Shown piece after piece: positions 25,745-38,100 of a stretch of DNA of 64,000 bases. The position numbers and the translations under genes are program-made. Source of the DNA: Drosophila pseudoobscura. Taxonomy: Eukaryota > Arthropoda > Insecta > Diptera > Drosophilidae. The stretch spans positions 23,870,001-23,934,000 of the forward strand of contig NC_046679.1 of the NCBI RefSeq assembly GCF_009870125.1, given 5' to 3'. The notes under the pieces were generated by a model that was given only the letters and a program-made list of their open reading frames with translations, ran no database searches and was not told where the DNA came from. Every line of letters starts with the position of its first letter. Within the stretch, counting starts at the first letter, position 1.

Positions 25745-27669
25745 ATGGATATCGGCGAACTGTTGGCCTTCAAGGTAGGTATATTTGTTCGTCTTTCGTA
25801 TAAACATTCACAACCAAGAACATATGTTCCTACCAGCCTGAGCAGACCCCAAAACGACCGCACGAGGACGATGAAGATTTTGAGCCAGAGACAACCGCTG
25901 GAAAACGGGGCGGTGGCGGTAGCGATGAGAAGGCCAAACGCATTCGGCGCATTGCCGAGGCCAAGGAGACGGCCAATTATGGAAAACAGGGCAGCAGCAG
26001 CTCCACCACAGCCAGCAACGCATTCGAACTAGACCCAGAATTGACAGAAGAAGAGCGGCTGAACATCATGCGTTATGTGGAAAACGAGGAGACCGATGGC
26101 GATGTTTTGGATGAGCAGGGGCTGAAAAAATTGATCTTGGTATTCGAGAAGCGCAACCTGAAGAACCAGGAGATGCGCATCAAGTTTGTCGAAAATCCCG
26201 AAAAGTTCATGGACTCCGAACTTGAGCTTCATACAGTCATTCAGGAGCTGAAAGGCGTGGCCACCGTACCAGATCTCTATCCACTGCTTGTGGAGCTGCA
26301 CGGACTGCACAGTTTGCTGGAGCTGCTTGCACATCAGAACACAGACATTGCTGTGGCCATTGTCGATCTGCTGCAGGAGGTGACCGATGTCGATATTCTA
26401 GGTGAGAGTCAAGAGGGAGCCCAGGCCTTGATCGAGGCCCTGCGGAAGGAACAAATCTGCGCTTTGCTAGTCCAGAACCTGGAACGTCTCAACGAGCAGG
26501 TGAAGGAGGAAGCCGACGGTGTACACAACACATTGGCCATCGTGGAGAACCTCACAGAGATCGATGGCGAATTCGTGCGAGAAGCTGCCGAGCAGGGGCT
26601 GCTGGCATGGCTGCTAAAACGCCTCAAGGGCAAGACTCCCTTTGATCCGAACAAATTGTATTGCAGCGAGATTCTGTCCATCCTGATACAAACGGAGAAC
26701 GACAATCGCCTTCTGCTCGGCTCGATCGAAGGAGTCGATGTGCTGCTCCAACAGCTGGCTGTTTACAAGCGTCACGATCCGGCAAGCAACGAGGAGCAGG
26801 AGTACATGCAGAATCTCTTCAATTGCCTTTGCTCCGCTCTGATGGCCAAGGAGAATCGCGATCGCTTCCTCAACGGCGAGGGACTGCAGCTAATGAATCT
26901 GATGCTGCGCGAGAAGAAAATGTCCCGCAACGGTTCGCTAAAGGTACTCGATCATGCTATGGCCGGCCCGGATGGTCGCGACAATTGCAACAAATTCGTG
27001 GAGATCCTCGGACTGCGCACCATTTTCCCACTGTTCATGAAGACACCCAAACGGAACAAGCTACGTCTGCTGTCGGCCGATGAGCATGAGGAGCATGTCA
27101 GCTCCGTCATTGCCTCGATGCTACGCAACTGCAAGGGCACCCATCGCCAGCGTATGCTGTCCAAATTCAGCGAGAACGATTACGAGAAGGTGGATCGTCT
27201 ACTGGAACTGCATCTCAAATATTTGGCCAAGGTGGAGGCCATCGATAAGGAGATTGATCAGCAGCCTACGGTTGCTATACACTTTTTACTTGAGATTCTA
27301 TCGTGATATAAAACTAATTAAATGTTTTTTAACAGGATCCCAGCATCGATGAGGACGAGGAGGCGGAGAATAACTATATAAAGCGCTTGACTGGCGGCCT
27401 CTTCACGCTCCAGCGCATCGACTACATACTGCTGGAGGTCAGTTCCACCTCGGAGACGGTCAAGCAACGTGTGCTACAGATTCTAAACCTACGTGGGGCC
27501 TCAATGAAGACCATCAGGAGCATCATGAGGGGTAATTTTTCCCGGTATCTAATCAAAACCATGCTTCATTTTATCGATTATAGAATACGCTGGCAATCTG
27601 GGCGATGGCGACACTGACTGGCGGCAACAGGAACAGACCCACATACTATCTCTAGTCGATCGTTTCTAA
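25745..27669 (+). CDS. CTNNBL1 homologue (beta-catenin-like 1, splicing-associated ARM protein)
   Basis: Four exons: 25745-25774, 25837-27270, 27336-27531, 27584-27669; phases close to 581 residues (human about 563). The start MDIGELLAF matches human MDVGELL. Then come a short basic NLS-like part, LTFEKR-like and NPEKFM-type segments, and an all-helical ARM array with LLVELHGLHSLL, VKEEADGVHNTLAIVEN, LKVLDHAM and LGLRTIFPLFM, ending near LVDRF. CTNNBL1 binds the Prp19/CDC5L spliceosomal complex in the nucleus. The 3' site of intron 2 is standard, but its 5' site is GTTGCT, a weak donor; only this choice keeps the conserved frame. It is convergent with skap. From memory the fly gene is CG11964, the usual neighbour of skap (CG11963). 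Confidence 0.93.
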
Positions 27670-27950
27670 GACAACGTAATAAACCACAAAAACTATTCTT
27701 GAACCTTAAACAAACAAAAATGTCTATCAAAACTTTTACTCGGGAAAATTCAAAAAAAGTTCATCAAATGTTAAACATTTTTAAGCGGTAAAATTTGAAT
27801 TTTTAGAAATTTAAAATTGGCTTGCACACTCCCATTGTTTTTCCAGCAAACCATTGCACTTTTGGCTTGTTAATCCTTGTAGATTCCCATTTTGGCCAGG
27901 CCATTTTTGTTGAGTTTTTTTATTGTTGGCTAATCGCAGATGTTCTTGGA

Positions 27951-28023
27951 TTACTTTTTCTTGCATTTCTCTTCCTCTTTCTTGCTTTTCTCTTCCTTAC
28001 ATTCCTTCTTCTTGCCCTTGCCC
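27951..28023 (-). CDS. Possible terminal exon encoding a Lys/Glu-rich tail (uncertain)
   Basis: On the minus strand a clean acceptor (TACCCTTAG) at 28024-28025 opens into 24 codons (GKGKKKECKEEKSKKEEE..., ending KCKKK and a stop). No first exon with a start codon and a donor in the right phase was found between this and skap. It could be the last exon of a tiny basic-protein gene, or chance in a purine-rich tract of the skap 3' region. Confidence 0.25.
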
Positions 28024-28666
28024 CTAAGGGTATACAGCAAATGGATTTATATATTAGAAATGAATTATGATTGAAATTAACAAATTAACCAATAAAAATG
28101 TGTTAAGCTTTATGATTGTTTCGAGTTTTAATTTGAAGCAAACTAAATTGCACAAATAATACACAATCTGAATCTAGGGAACTACTTCCGAAGCAGTTTC
28201 GCAATTTCTCAATAAATAAAAGTTAATTGAATTTGTCAAAAATCACAATTGGACCGATGGCATTTGTTCCTTAATTTTTACTCTATCTGTTTCGTGCACT
28301 TTAATGGTGATAATAGATAATAGATACACAAATTGTTGTTTAGGTGCAAAGAGAACACTCAACGTGATGGATTATTCGTTTTATCTAGCCATATATCTTA
28401 TGACTGGACTATCAACAATTACGACTTTATGGGTTGTTTAAACTTTAAACTAAACATTTTTGAAAAATTATCATCATTCATCAATTATTTCGACCGATCG
28501 TAACGAATACATAATGTTCTCTAACTACAAAGCTATGGCGTTTCTTCCATTGAGTAGTTTTGTTTTGTTTTTTGTGTGTGTGGTTCCACGTTGAGTAAGA
28601 GTTTGACTTGGTTTTTGCTTTGTGGTAGTAAGATAGTTGACTTAGCCATTATTTATCATGATTTAT

Positions 28667-31600
28667 CTACTTTTGGTCGGCGGGAATCTCAAAGTTCACA
28701 TCCATTTTCATTTCGCGCGCCAACTTTACAATCTGGGCCAAATGCACAGCTAGATCGGCCGCCTTGTCGAGATCGTCACGTGCCAAAATCTTCAGACCAG
28801 ATGCGCGTATAAGTTCGCGAGCCTCCTTCACTTTGGTGCCCTATTAAGAATATTATTATACGTGGTATTCTACCAAAAATTAAAGATATATATCATTTCC
28901 AACTCACCTGGAGGCGCACAACAATGGGCAAGTTAAGATTCAGATCCTTGGCAGCAGCAATAATGCCCTCGGCAATGACATCGCAACGCATAATGCCGCC
29001 AAAGATATTAACCAACAGGCAGAGCACCTTCCTGTCGGAGGTAATGATCTTGAAGGCAGCCTTAACAGCATCGGCAGTGGCTCCGCCACCCACATCCAGG
29101 AAGTTGGCCGGCTCCCCTCCGTACAGCTTGATGATGTCCATTGTGGCCATGGCCAAACCGGCACCGTTCACCATGCAGCCGATGGTGCCGTCTAGAGCAA
29201 TGTAATTCAAATTGTATTTGGCTGCCTCCACTTCCTTGGGATCCTCCTGGGTCCAATCCCGCATAGAGAACAGCTCCTTTTGACGGAACTCTGCATTGTC
29301 ATCGAACCGCAGTTTGGCGTCCAATGCAAAGACTTTAAGAATGTTTTGAAATTTATTAGATTTGATAATGGATATACGGATTCAGATAGTGATTTGATTG
29401 CTTAATTGATGGAATAACGGTTTCATGCATACTCACAGCCTGGACAGAAAAATATGAAATCCATGGTTTTTTACAGTTGGGAATGGGTTAGGTGTTTTTG
29501 GGATAGGATTACATGCATTAAATGGATTAAATAAAAGAACACTTAACACGAACACATTTAGAGAACTTACAGCCACTCATGGCATCCTCGGCATAGGGAT
29601 TGATCTCCACCAAGAGAGCATCCTTCTTCACGAACAGCTGGTATAGGTTGAGCAGCATCTTGATATGCTCATCGGCACCGTCGCCGCCAAGGCCGACTTT
29701 CTCGACAATTTTGCATGCCTGCTCTTCGGTCAGACCCCTGGCAATGTCGATGGGTTCGTAGATAATGGCATCGGGGTTCTCTTTGGCCACCTCCTCAATA
29801 TCCACGCCACCCTCCTTCGAGGCAATCAAAACGGGACCCTGCAAAGCACTTCTCTAGTTGTATTTCCTTTCGAATTTTACATGATTCAACTCACATTGAA
29901 GGCACGCTCCATCATGACGGCAAAGTAGAACTCACGGCGGGGGAATTTCCTCTCGGCAACCATCACTTTCTTGCAGATGCGACCAGCGGCTCCGGTTTGC
30001 TTGGTAATCAGGAGTTGGTCAATCATTTTTGAGGAAATATCCTCGGCGGTCTTGGGGCTAAATAAAGAACATTAATTTTAGCATTCTACAACACTTAAAC
30101 ATTAACTTACTCGTAGACCACACGCACGCCGCCCTTTAGGCCATTCTTAAAAGTTCCCTTGCCGCGACCGCCGGCCAGAACTTGCGCCTTGAGCACAAGA
30201 TTGTCTGTTTTAAGCTTGTTGGCAATATCGCTCGCCTCCTTGCCATTCTTGGCCACAGCGAAGCTGTAAGGGATAGAAGAAATAAAGTTAAATCAAGTTC
30301 TTAAAGGATCTTAAACTCCTAAAAAAAATGCTGAATACCTTATGGTAATAACAAATAATTGATAAAGAAGCCCTATTTATAGTATATTATTAGCAGCCTC
30401 ATCAAAGTCAAATTTGTAACCTGTGAAGGCTGGAAATTTGTATATTTCAAGGTTGATCGGTCATTTAGATGACAGAAGTGATTCCCATAGAAAATATGAT
30501 CGTACGATTATGGCCTTCCGTCTGCTCAATAATCCACATATATGATGACTGCTACTCTCAATTCCCAAATGTATAACAATCACGGACTTATCTCTGCCCA
30601 CGTCACTGACCCTTGTCATTTCATGCGATCTACACTACATATACATACATATGTTACACCTTATCTCCCCTTATCATCTGCAGTTATTCTCGGTCTTCGT
30701 TCGGTCAAGGTCTGTTCATTGGTTTGTTTACCCCAGACCCAGGCCAGTTAATTAATGCAAATTATGACTCGTTTCGTACGCCAATCGCTAATCGGTGCAG
30801 TGTTACTCTGGCTAAAGTCCAATATAAAGCGTCAGCGACAACGCGGCGCGTTTTTTGCACTTTGGACCGATACTTTGATTAGTGTCCATTCTTACCGCGG
30901 TGTTGGGATTCCACTTTCGTTGAGGAGAGTGTACGAGACATGTTCCTGCACGTTCAGGTTTCGCAATTGTTGCAGCGCAACGGGAGCATAGCTGAGGATC
31001 TGCGAAGGATAAGAGAATTGATTGTCTTACATATGTATGTACACACATATATTAGATAGCATGTATAAAGAATACAAACGCCCTGAGAATACGGTTCCAT
31101 GAATCATAGAAAAACTCATCCCTGCCCTCCAACAACCCAACAACCCAACAAAAACAAAAACAAAAACGAAATCAAAAGTGGGTTAATAGAAGCTCTTACG
31201 GTAAATGGTGTATTTTAGACGATAACTAAGACTAATTCACATAGATACGAATTTTAATTAGTGCGACCAGGCCACGACACTTAAAGCAACAGGTTTCATA
31301 TGCTCATTGATATAAAAAATTGAATAAAGAGAAAATTAAAGAATTCAAGGTCTATTCACCGTTATCCATTAGCACACTCTCAAGCATAAGCACACACACA
31401 CACACACATAGACGCACAGGCACTGCAGTGTTGCGTCACACTGACACACCGCTAGTCAGGTGGCTGCCAGCTGTCTCTAGGTGCAAACTAATCGGATCGG
31501 GGCTTTACATATGTATCATTGACTTTACCACTTACAAATGTTTGCTTTTACTTTACTTTTTTTAATGAAATTCAACTGCACACGAAATTATTGAAAACTT

Positions 31601-31874
31601 TTCTAAGCAACCGATCTACACAACAGCACAGACAGCACCTCTGACAGCTGGTCATGCTCCATTATCCACATCTGTATGCGTGAGTGAGTGCGAAAGCGGC
31701 CGCTCTTCACCCTTGCCGTTGTGTCTCTTTTTGCCATTATTATATAAAGTGACTTATTTTGCATTTGCTTAAATGGCAAATAAATCCATACTGCACTGCA
31801 CCTACCTTTTGAACGGTCTTGGGTCTAACGGACTCGATTAGTGGTCCGCCGGTTCGTGCCAGGAATGAAGCCAT
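28667..31874 (-). CDS. skap: Succinyl-CoA synthetase beta subunit, ADP-forming (skap)
   Basis: Seven exons: 31806-31874, 30896-30999, 30111-30263, 29895-30057, 29571-29838, 28908-29332, 28667-28840; phases close to 451 residues. A basic mitochondrial targeting stretch ([10 protein letters not shown]) is followed by the ATP-grasp region ([47 protein letters not shown]) and the CoA-ligase half ([47 protein letters not shown]). It joins the alpha subunit in the mitochondrial matrix to convert succinyl-CoA, ADP and phosphate to succinate, CoA and ATP in the TCA cycle. It matches SUCLA2 along its length. Intron 1 is about 0.8 kb and contains only simple repeats. Copy B of the dispersed promoter repeat lies upstream (32200-32335). 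Confidence 0.95.
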
Positions 31875-32199
31875 TTTTTTACTGGAATTAGTTGGAAAAC
31901 AATTGTCAAATGACTTAGCCGCACAAGTTGACAGATAAAATTTGCTTACTTTTCTCGTCTCTTTTCTTGGCTCTTTAGCCCACCTAACCCCCCTGTAATT
32001 AAACAGGTTAAATTAGGTTGAGATAAACCGCGATAATAATACTGCTTTTAAATGTTCCTTGTAGATCCATCCCCTACTCTTTTCTTAAAACAAATAATAC
32101 CAAAATATCTTTTATCTGAACTACGTTAAAATTCATCAAGTTTCATAATTTTCGTAAAGTGTGTTATATTACCTTCTGGTCTAAAATGGGTTAATCGTT

Positions 32200-32335
32200 C
32201 GCTGTCCATGATAGTAAATCATATTCCTCGTTTTTGATATTCGGTTGAATATTACAAGCTAGTCAGGACCTTCAGCTCTGAACTCATAATTTTATCCAAT
32301 TGATGAATCACTTTTCTATAAGACTGGCTAATTTT
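32200..32335 (-). repeat. Dispersed promoter-bearing repeat, copy B (decayed)
   Basis: The stretch with CATATTCCTCGTTTTTGAT, then GTTGAATATTAC and CATAATTTTAT, corresponds block by block to 17035-17120 and to the reverse complement of 55925-56015. The promoter end is degraded: only a motif-6-like word (ATACCAAAATAT on the plus strand, near 32098) is left. It lies 330-460 bp upstream of skap in the same orientation as copy A has to MBD-R2. Confidence 0.6.
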
Positions 32336-33092
32336 AAGTTCTCATGTTTATTGGGTTGTTTATGAAATATGGTTTAAGCAAAACACAATTTTCACTAAAT
32401 TAATTTTCTTACATGGTAACTACACACTAACTACAAATTCGCTACATAATAACTACATTTTTATGTAATTATGAAAAGCGATCCTTGCTGGCCCATTAGC
32501 CTGCGCTGACTGATTGTTGCTCGTGGTACTACCTTCCCCTGCAGGATGCCGCAGCAGGAGGCCAGGACTAGTCTGGAGAGGTATACTCAGCGGTCGTTGC
32601 TGCTTGTGGTAGCAGTGCTAAAATAAATACAGTGTTGCTGCTGATGAGCTTGTCGTTGGATACTGCTGCTGGCGTGGTGATGGCACAGGTCGCTAAGACT
32701 ATCATCTTCACTTCAATCGGATCGAAATTGTCTTTAAACGAAATTGTTTTGAAATTTTTAATTTTGCGTGCGCCCGCTTTGCTTTTCTTACAGTTAAAAT
32801 TTGGTTTTGCAGCCCTAGTCAGCCTGTAGACACATACACATATCGAATGTTCTAAAAACAGATGAGACAATAACCACATAACACGTCCTACAGCGTAAGT
32901 ACTGGAATAAATATTGGAACATTTTTGAAAATACTATGAAATTATAAGACTAAGCATGTTGTGTGAGCTAGACAAGGTGTTGAAAATCAATGTGACTGAT
33001 AAACTGAACCAGCCAAAATTTCATTCTCTTTCACTCTGCCTGTGGCATCCACGATTTTAAAGATACAAGAAAACAAAAAAGCGGAATCGTAG

Positions 33093-33317
33093 AGAATAAC
33101 CATATCTTCAAGACTGGCGAATCTGGATCAGATCATATTGTTAGCAAAGCAAAGAATTATTATACGAAACCCAGACACGAAGGACCAGTCGCAGGCTGAG
33201 GAGGATAGTTTGATTTTTTTGAGCATTGATGAGGCCCCGGTTAACGATTTTAAGGTGCTTTTTTGGGTACCAAAAAATGTAACGAAAATTCTAGGGATGC
33301 ACAAAATGTGGATCTAA
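33093..33317 (+). pseudogene. Orphan open stretch, possible gene relic
   Basis: 74 sense codons between two stops with no ATG near the 5' end. The composition looks protein-like (LDQIILLAKQR, then SLIFLSIDEAPVNDFK), and the last phrase is followed by GTGCTT, a poor donor. It may be an exon of the same lost gene whose 3' part lies at 34204-34639. Not recognised. Confidence 0.25.
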
Positions 33318-33379
33318 GCTTCGGAACTTAAACAAATGCGGAAATTCATTCTACATTTGACATTTATGCAGATTTTGCT

Positions 33380-33467
33380 GTCAACTACATATTCATGAAA
33401 TAAACGTTACGTAGACAGCGTATTCATGTCAACTACATATTAATGAAATAAACGTTACGTTACGTAG
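33380..33467 (+). repeat. Two copies of a 35-bp direct repeat
   Basis: GTCAACTACATATT-ATGAAATAAACGTTACGT occurs at 33380 and 33428, differing at one base, with a 48-bp period. It sits just left of the large duplication. Confidence 0.8.
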
Positions 33468-33590
33468 TTTCAAAGAATATGTAGTAGAAATTGGAAAATG
33501 GTGCAATCAAAAACGACATAGCTGCGCGCCAAAGTGGAAGTTTTTTGAATTTGTGTAAGGGGGGGTCTAGAACTCCCTCAAAATTACTTC

Positions 33591-34220
33591 TGCCAAAATG
33601 TTCAGGACTCCCACTTCTGCCACTTCCCGGCCTTCGATGCTGAAGAATCGCTCCCACATGCGGGTGTGGGAGAACTGAAAGCCCATCTCGCGGGAAGATG
33701 GCATGCGAGGTGGTTACCTCGAGATCGCTATCCTCCATTGGATCGTTGTAGTGCTTTACGGAGTACACGAAGCTCTCCGTACGATCCTCTGGATGTTGCA
33801 GAATTGCGCTTTTGTACCGGGTCTCGTCGATGGCCGTTGTATGGTAGTCGCCGAACTCCTGATCCGTGTCCACTTCCACCTCTCCAAAGATGAATTGCCA
33901 GCGGGTGAGCCCACTCATTGTGGCCCCGAAAGCGCGTAATCAGTTGGCACTCCTCCTCTTTCTTAAACTTCCACTAGCCATAGCTGTAGTTTGTCACCCT
34001 GGCGTCGAAGATGAGCAGGTGGACCAGCTCCTTGTTGCAATAGTAGGCATCATCGGCGAGGGTCTTGCAACTGCAGTTTACTGTTCATGAGTACGTTGTG
34101 TACTTGCTGGAGAACTAGGTGTAGTTGGCCTCGGCGTAGGTGAGGTTCTTCAGCTGAAGGTGTTGTATTGTACTCCTTGTACTTCGCCTTGATCTCCTGG
34201 TGATTTTCTGCCTCGAAACA
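33591..34220 (-). pseudogene. Decayed coding fragment, unit 1
   Basis: Minus-strand pieces of one protein are spread over shifted frames with stops: KNLTYAEANYT, then YYCNKELVHLLIFDARV, then KKEEECQLITRF, then RWQFIFGEVEVDTDQEF and HYNDPMEDSDLE, then MWERFFSIEGREV. The longest open piece starts at 33918. At least two frameshifts and several stops break it, no introns separate the parts, and it ends exactly at the duplication edge. That suggests a dead retrocopy or a truncated neighbour gene. The parent family was not recognised. Plus-strand frames over it are shadows. Confidence 0.6.
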
Positions 34221-34639
34221 CCTGCCCGCACAATACCTGAAAGCGGAAGAGGTCGAATTTGTTCTGGGCGGCGATGCAGAGACTTCAGCCGTTGATGAAG
34301 TCGAGTTGGATCCGATCGATATAAAGGAGGACTATCCAACAGATGTCACTGCTCACGAATTTACAGATATTAAGATTGACGGTGTAGGTGCTGGGGATGT
34401 GCTGAGGACCGAGGATGGAGAAATTTACATTTTCAATTCGACCAGTACGGTGGAAGCTAAGTACGACTCTGCTCCGCCGGAGTTTCAACAAGACAGCGAC
34501 TCACGTCCTACAACAGTTAGTATGAAAAAGGAATATCATATAGATTTCCCCTGTTTAACCCTATTAGCGTGCAGTTAAGGACGACGGGGAGATTCAGTTC
34601 TGCGGTGAGCAATCGGAGGAAATGGGCACCACGGCTTAG
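34204..34639 (+). pseudogene. 3' part of an unknown acidic-protein gene, unit 1
   Basis: The plus-strand frame is open from 34204, runs to a donor at 34516 (GTTAGT), and resumes after a 52-nt intron at 34568 up to the stop at 34637-34639. The product is acidic (KHLPAQYLKAEEVEF, VELDPIDIKEDYP, DDGEIQFCGEQSEEMGTTA). It has no in-frame ATG near its beginning and abuts the head of the decayed minus-strand fragment. I read it as the truncated C-terminal end of a gene, perhaps a nuclear factor with an acidic tail. Poly(A) signal AATAAA near 34812. Whether anything is translated is unclear. Confidence 0.5.
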
Positions 34640-35170
34640 GCAATGAGAAGGGGCACACGTCAATGCGGCATCCCAGTCCAATTGCGCTGGAGGGAGGTTT
34701 CGTCCCTAACCTAAGCTAAATCTAGTGTCATTGTTTTTATTTTCTTCTGTTAAGCAGATTTTTTTTATTTCAGTAGCTTCTGAATTTAATTTTATACTTA
34801 GTTTTGATTGAAATAAAAGAGAAACGAACAAAAAAATTTTTGTAAATTTTCAATACCAGCTCGAAATTTTTGGTAAATTAAAAATTAAGTGTTATTTACA
34901 TCTGAGGATTGTATCTCTATAAACTTGGTGAGTGTTATGTACGAGCATGAAGCTTTGTGTGTGGTTTGACGAATTCATATGTTGGTTCTCCCGTCTATAT
35001 TTAACTTAAAGTCTTCCTTTAGTATATGAACATAAGTTTGATTTTTTGATATTCGCGGTCGGAGGTATTTAAAGAACAGAACCCTAGAGATAATGACCGA
35101 ATGTATAATTACGGAGTCTAAACGGATTAGACCCGTGGCTAATTGTGCCAGGAACAGAAGAGAGCGAAAA

Positions 35171-38100
35171 ATGGAGGGGACTCTGACGACCGCCACTCTC
35201 TGTGCGGCTATACTTCTGATTGTGCTGGTCACTCGGGTTTATGAGAGTACCGCCAGTGCAAACCCACCAGATGATCCCCCTTTCTCATATTGGCGCAAAG
35301 GATATTCGGGACATGGCACCACTCACGAGCAAATGGGGGTACTGCACTTTCCCAGTATTGAATACTCAAGGTTCGAGCCTTCAACGAATTACTCCAAGAG
35401 ACAGAATGTCACAAAAATGTGGGTGGATATTGTTTTCAAATTTTCGCGAACCTTTTTTGACAAAATGTTTCCACTTGATCCGACCATGCCAAGAGGTAAG
35501 TGAGACCCGATTTGATGATTTCTGGTTAATAGTGAACGTAATCAAATATTTGATCCAGGCTTCATAACGGACTTCGGTAACGACAACATGAGGTTGGGGC
35601 CGAAAGTTATAAAGGATGATTGGGCGGGTTGGTTAAACGCATTTTGGCTTATGTGGTTTTGGATATTCATTTTGGTTGTTGTGATTATCCTGGCACCCTT
35701 TGTAGGGTGAGTACATCATGTTGTATCTTTTCGCAAAACCATTAATGACATGCTTATCTTGTTTGCATGGAACAGTGTTGTGTATTTCTGCTTATGTTGC
35801 CATCGCTGTTCGCTGGGATGTCCAGCTTGCCATTCGGGTTCAAATATGAGGAAAACTCTTCTTTGGAGCACCTGCTTGATTATGATCCTTCCATTAATCG
35901 CGTAGGTTATGGCTCTGTTTTATCCCGAATGCGGATTAATTTTTTCTTTTCTTTCGTTCTTTATTTTTATTTGTTCTTTCTTTCTGAGTTAACAGTGGTA
36001 GTATGGTCCTGGCCGTCCTCTCAAATGGCATGCTAGAGCGCGGCCTAGAAAACACTAAAAAGACTCTTGAAATGGGTAGCATAGACACTTGCAACTTTCT
36101 GAAGGATGTCAGCGATCATGTTCATCATTTGTTTGTGAAAAACTATGAGGAGCTGTCGACACATCTGATCAGTACTATCATGGGTATGACGTAATTCAAT
36201 TTACCTCTTCTCTAATCTCATATATGTATGTATGTATTTATTTATACCCCAACCACCACAGATGCACCGAAACATTTGTTTAGGGACTTAAGCGATGTCG
36301 CACGGGGTAATTCCATTGCGGAACTAGCCAGACATATCAATTATCTTTCATTTTATAACACCACTGAGTATTTGCTATGGCTTACTGACGAAACATATGT
36401 TGGTATGGATTATGCAAATAAACTAAGAAATGGTAAGATAAAAATTGTATTTATACCCGGTAACCAAAGAGAAACTCATGAGGATTTATGTAACATGCTG
36501 AAGGAATCATTTTTGATCCCATAAAGTATAGATATGTATACATATGTATATCATAAATTTAGCACATATGTATGTATGTAAATATATCTACACAGCCAGC
36601 ATAAGAGACAGCTCTAGCTAAAATGACAGATATCGACGTAGTAACTTTCAAACAAAAATCACTGAACCACATAGAAGGAGTCATTTATGTAGATACATGT
36701 ACATACATATGTAGATATTGTCATTCTCTACATTCTGCTCCTTTGCTTTTCTCGTATCTTTAAAATTGGTGATGCCAAAGATTTTTTTCCTTTGAGGGGG
36801 TTGAAGTGAGCGGGGCGAAGTTCTAAAATACACTTGTAATAGCGACATATCACAAAAGACTGGATAAAAAATGTCGTTGCTCCAGCTCTTATAGTCTCTG
36901 TGCACTAGACGGACAGACGGACGGACGGACGACCGGACGGACAGACAGACAGGGCTCAATCGACTCGGCTATTGATGCTGATCAAGAATATATATACTTT
37001 ATGGGGTCGGAAAAGCTTCCTTCTGGACGTTACACACATCCATTTTCACCGCAAATCTAATATACCCCTATACTGATTTTGAGTATCGGGTATAAAAAGG
37101 ATGTTTCAAGAGCAGCTTCATCTCATGAACACAACAACAGACTGGTACCGCACTATTTCAGCCTCTCGTTAACAATTCTAAAGTATGAAGTACAATAAAA
37201 TCTTCTTAGTAAGAATCCTAAGCTATGCTTATAATCAATAAATGTGTACAAAGTATGTCCGTTCCGTTTGAGGCCTAGATCTCAGAGACTATAAGAGCTA
37301 GATCGGCGGAATTTTGTTTGCAGACTCCTATCGTAGTGTTATGTTTTAGGAAGATATCACACTGTCACACAATCATTTCTATTTTAGTCAGAATGAACAA
37401 AACAATCCAATGGCTGACTCCCTAGTCGCGAGCTCGTATTCTCTCCCACTCATTGGGGGAAATAGAGAGAGTGGTAGATATCGAGATGTAACGGACTGTG
37501 CGGTATGGAAGCAGCTAGAATATTTGTCATTAGGTGTAGAGATGATGGATAGGGAGAGTACAAGGCACTATAGTTCGTGCTCGTTCTTTGTATATTCACT
37601 TTTTGGTTATATTCACTACCACTGGATGTTGTTTTCAGGTCTCCGGGCAATAAAGCGCGACATTAACTATGCGGCGGTGGTTCTCTGTGGCAGTTTTGAA
37701 TGCATGAAGTTTCTGCAAACCTCAGGAATTGAGTTTGTGGATACAAGCAGATGCCTACACTTGGATGAGGTGAATACTTACCAATACCAACATTACGGAA
37801 TCTTTGCAATTACTCTCTATCTAGTGGCCCGATTCGGTAGCAATGCATGATGATCTGATTAAATTCCAAAAAACGATTGGGACTCGACACAAAAAATGGC
37901 TGCCGCGTCTCCGTGTTGTTAGTCAAAAGATTAAGGACGAGTTGGAACGAGTCTCACCACCAATAATTCGAGACATTCGTAAGGCAAGGCTGATTTTTGC
38001 TGAGGAGTCGAGGAGAATAGAAGAAATAATTGATGTGGTCATAAGTGACATTTATCTTGCCACTTTACGTGCGAGCAGGGCGTTTGAGGATCTTTACGAT

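Larger units (their letters stand above)
31875..33590. other. Intergenic region between skap and the duplication
   Basis: Contains repeat copy B, opposing hydrophobic open frames at 32568-32879 (-) and 32632-32829 (+) in a CAG/CTG-rich patch that I do not take as genes, an open stretch at 33093-33317, and a 48-bp spaced direct repeat at 33380-33467. Confidence 0.5.

Noticed and set aside
29437-29439. A 3-nt microexon (GCT on the minus strand) in skap, flanked by a perfect acceptor (TTTTTCTGTCCAG) and donor (GTGAGT).
   Set aside because: Direct splicing from 29571 to 29332 keeps the conserved spacing (12 residues between EINP and DAK, as in human and bacterial enzymes). Including the microexon would add one residue. 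The signals may be chance, or a rare variant.
32568-32879. Opposing hydrophobic open frames on both strands.
   Set aside because: They lie in a CAG/CTG-rich patch, neither has a domain or a convincing promoter, and each looks like a by-product of the other strand.
35093-35170. An upstream in-frame ATG for prominin copy 1 (26 extra residues).
   Set aside because: It would bury the signal peptide behind a basic stretch (RNRRERK). ATG 35171 gives a normal signal peptide.
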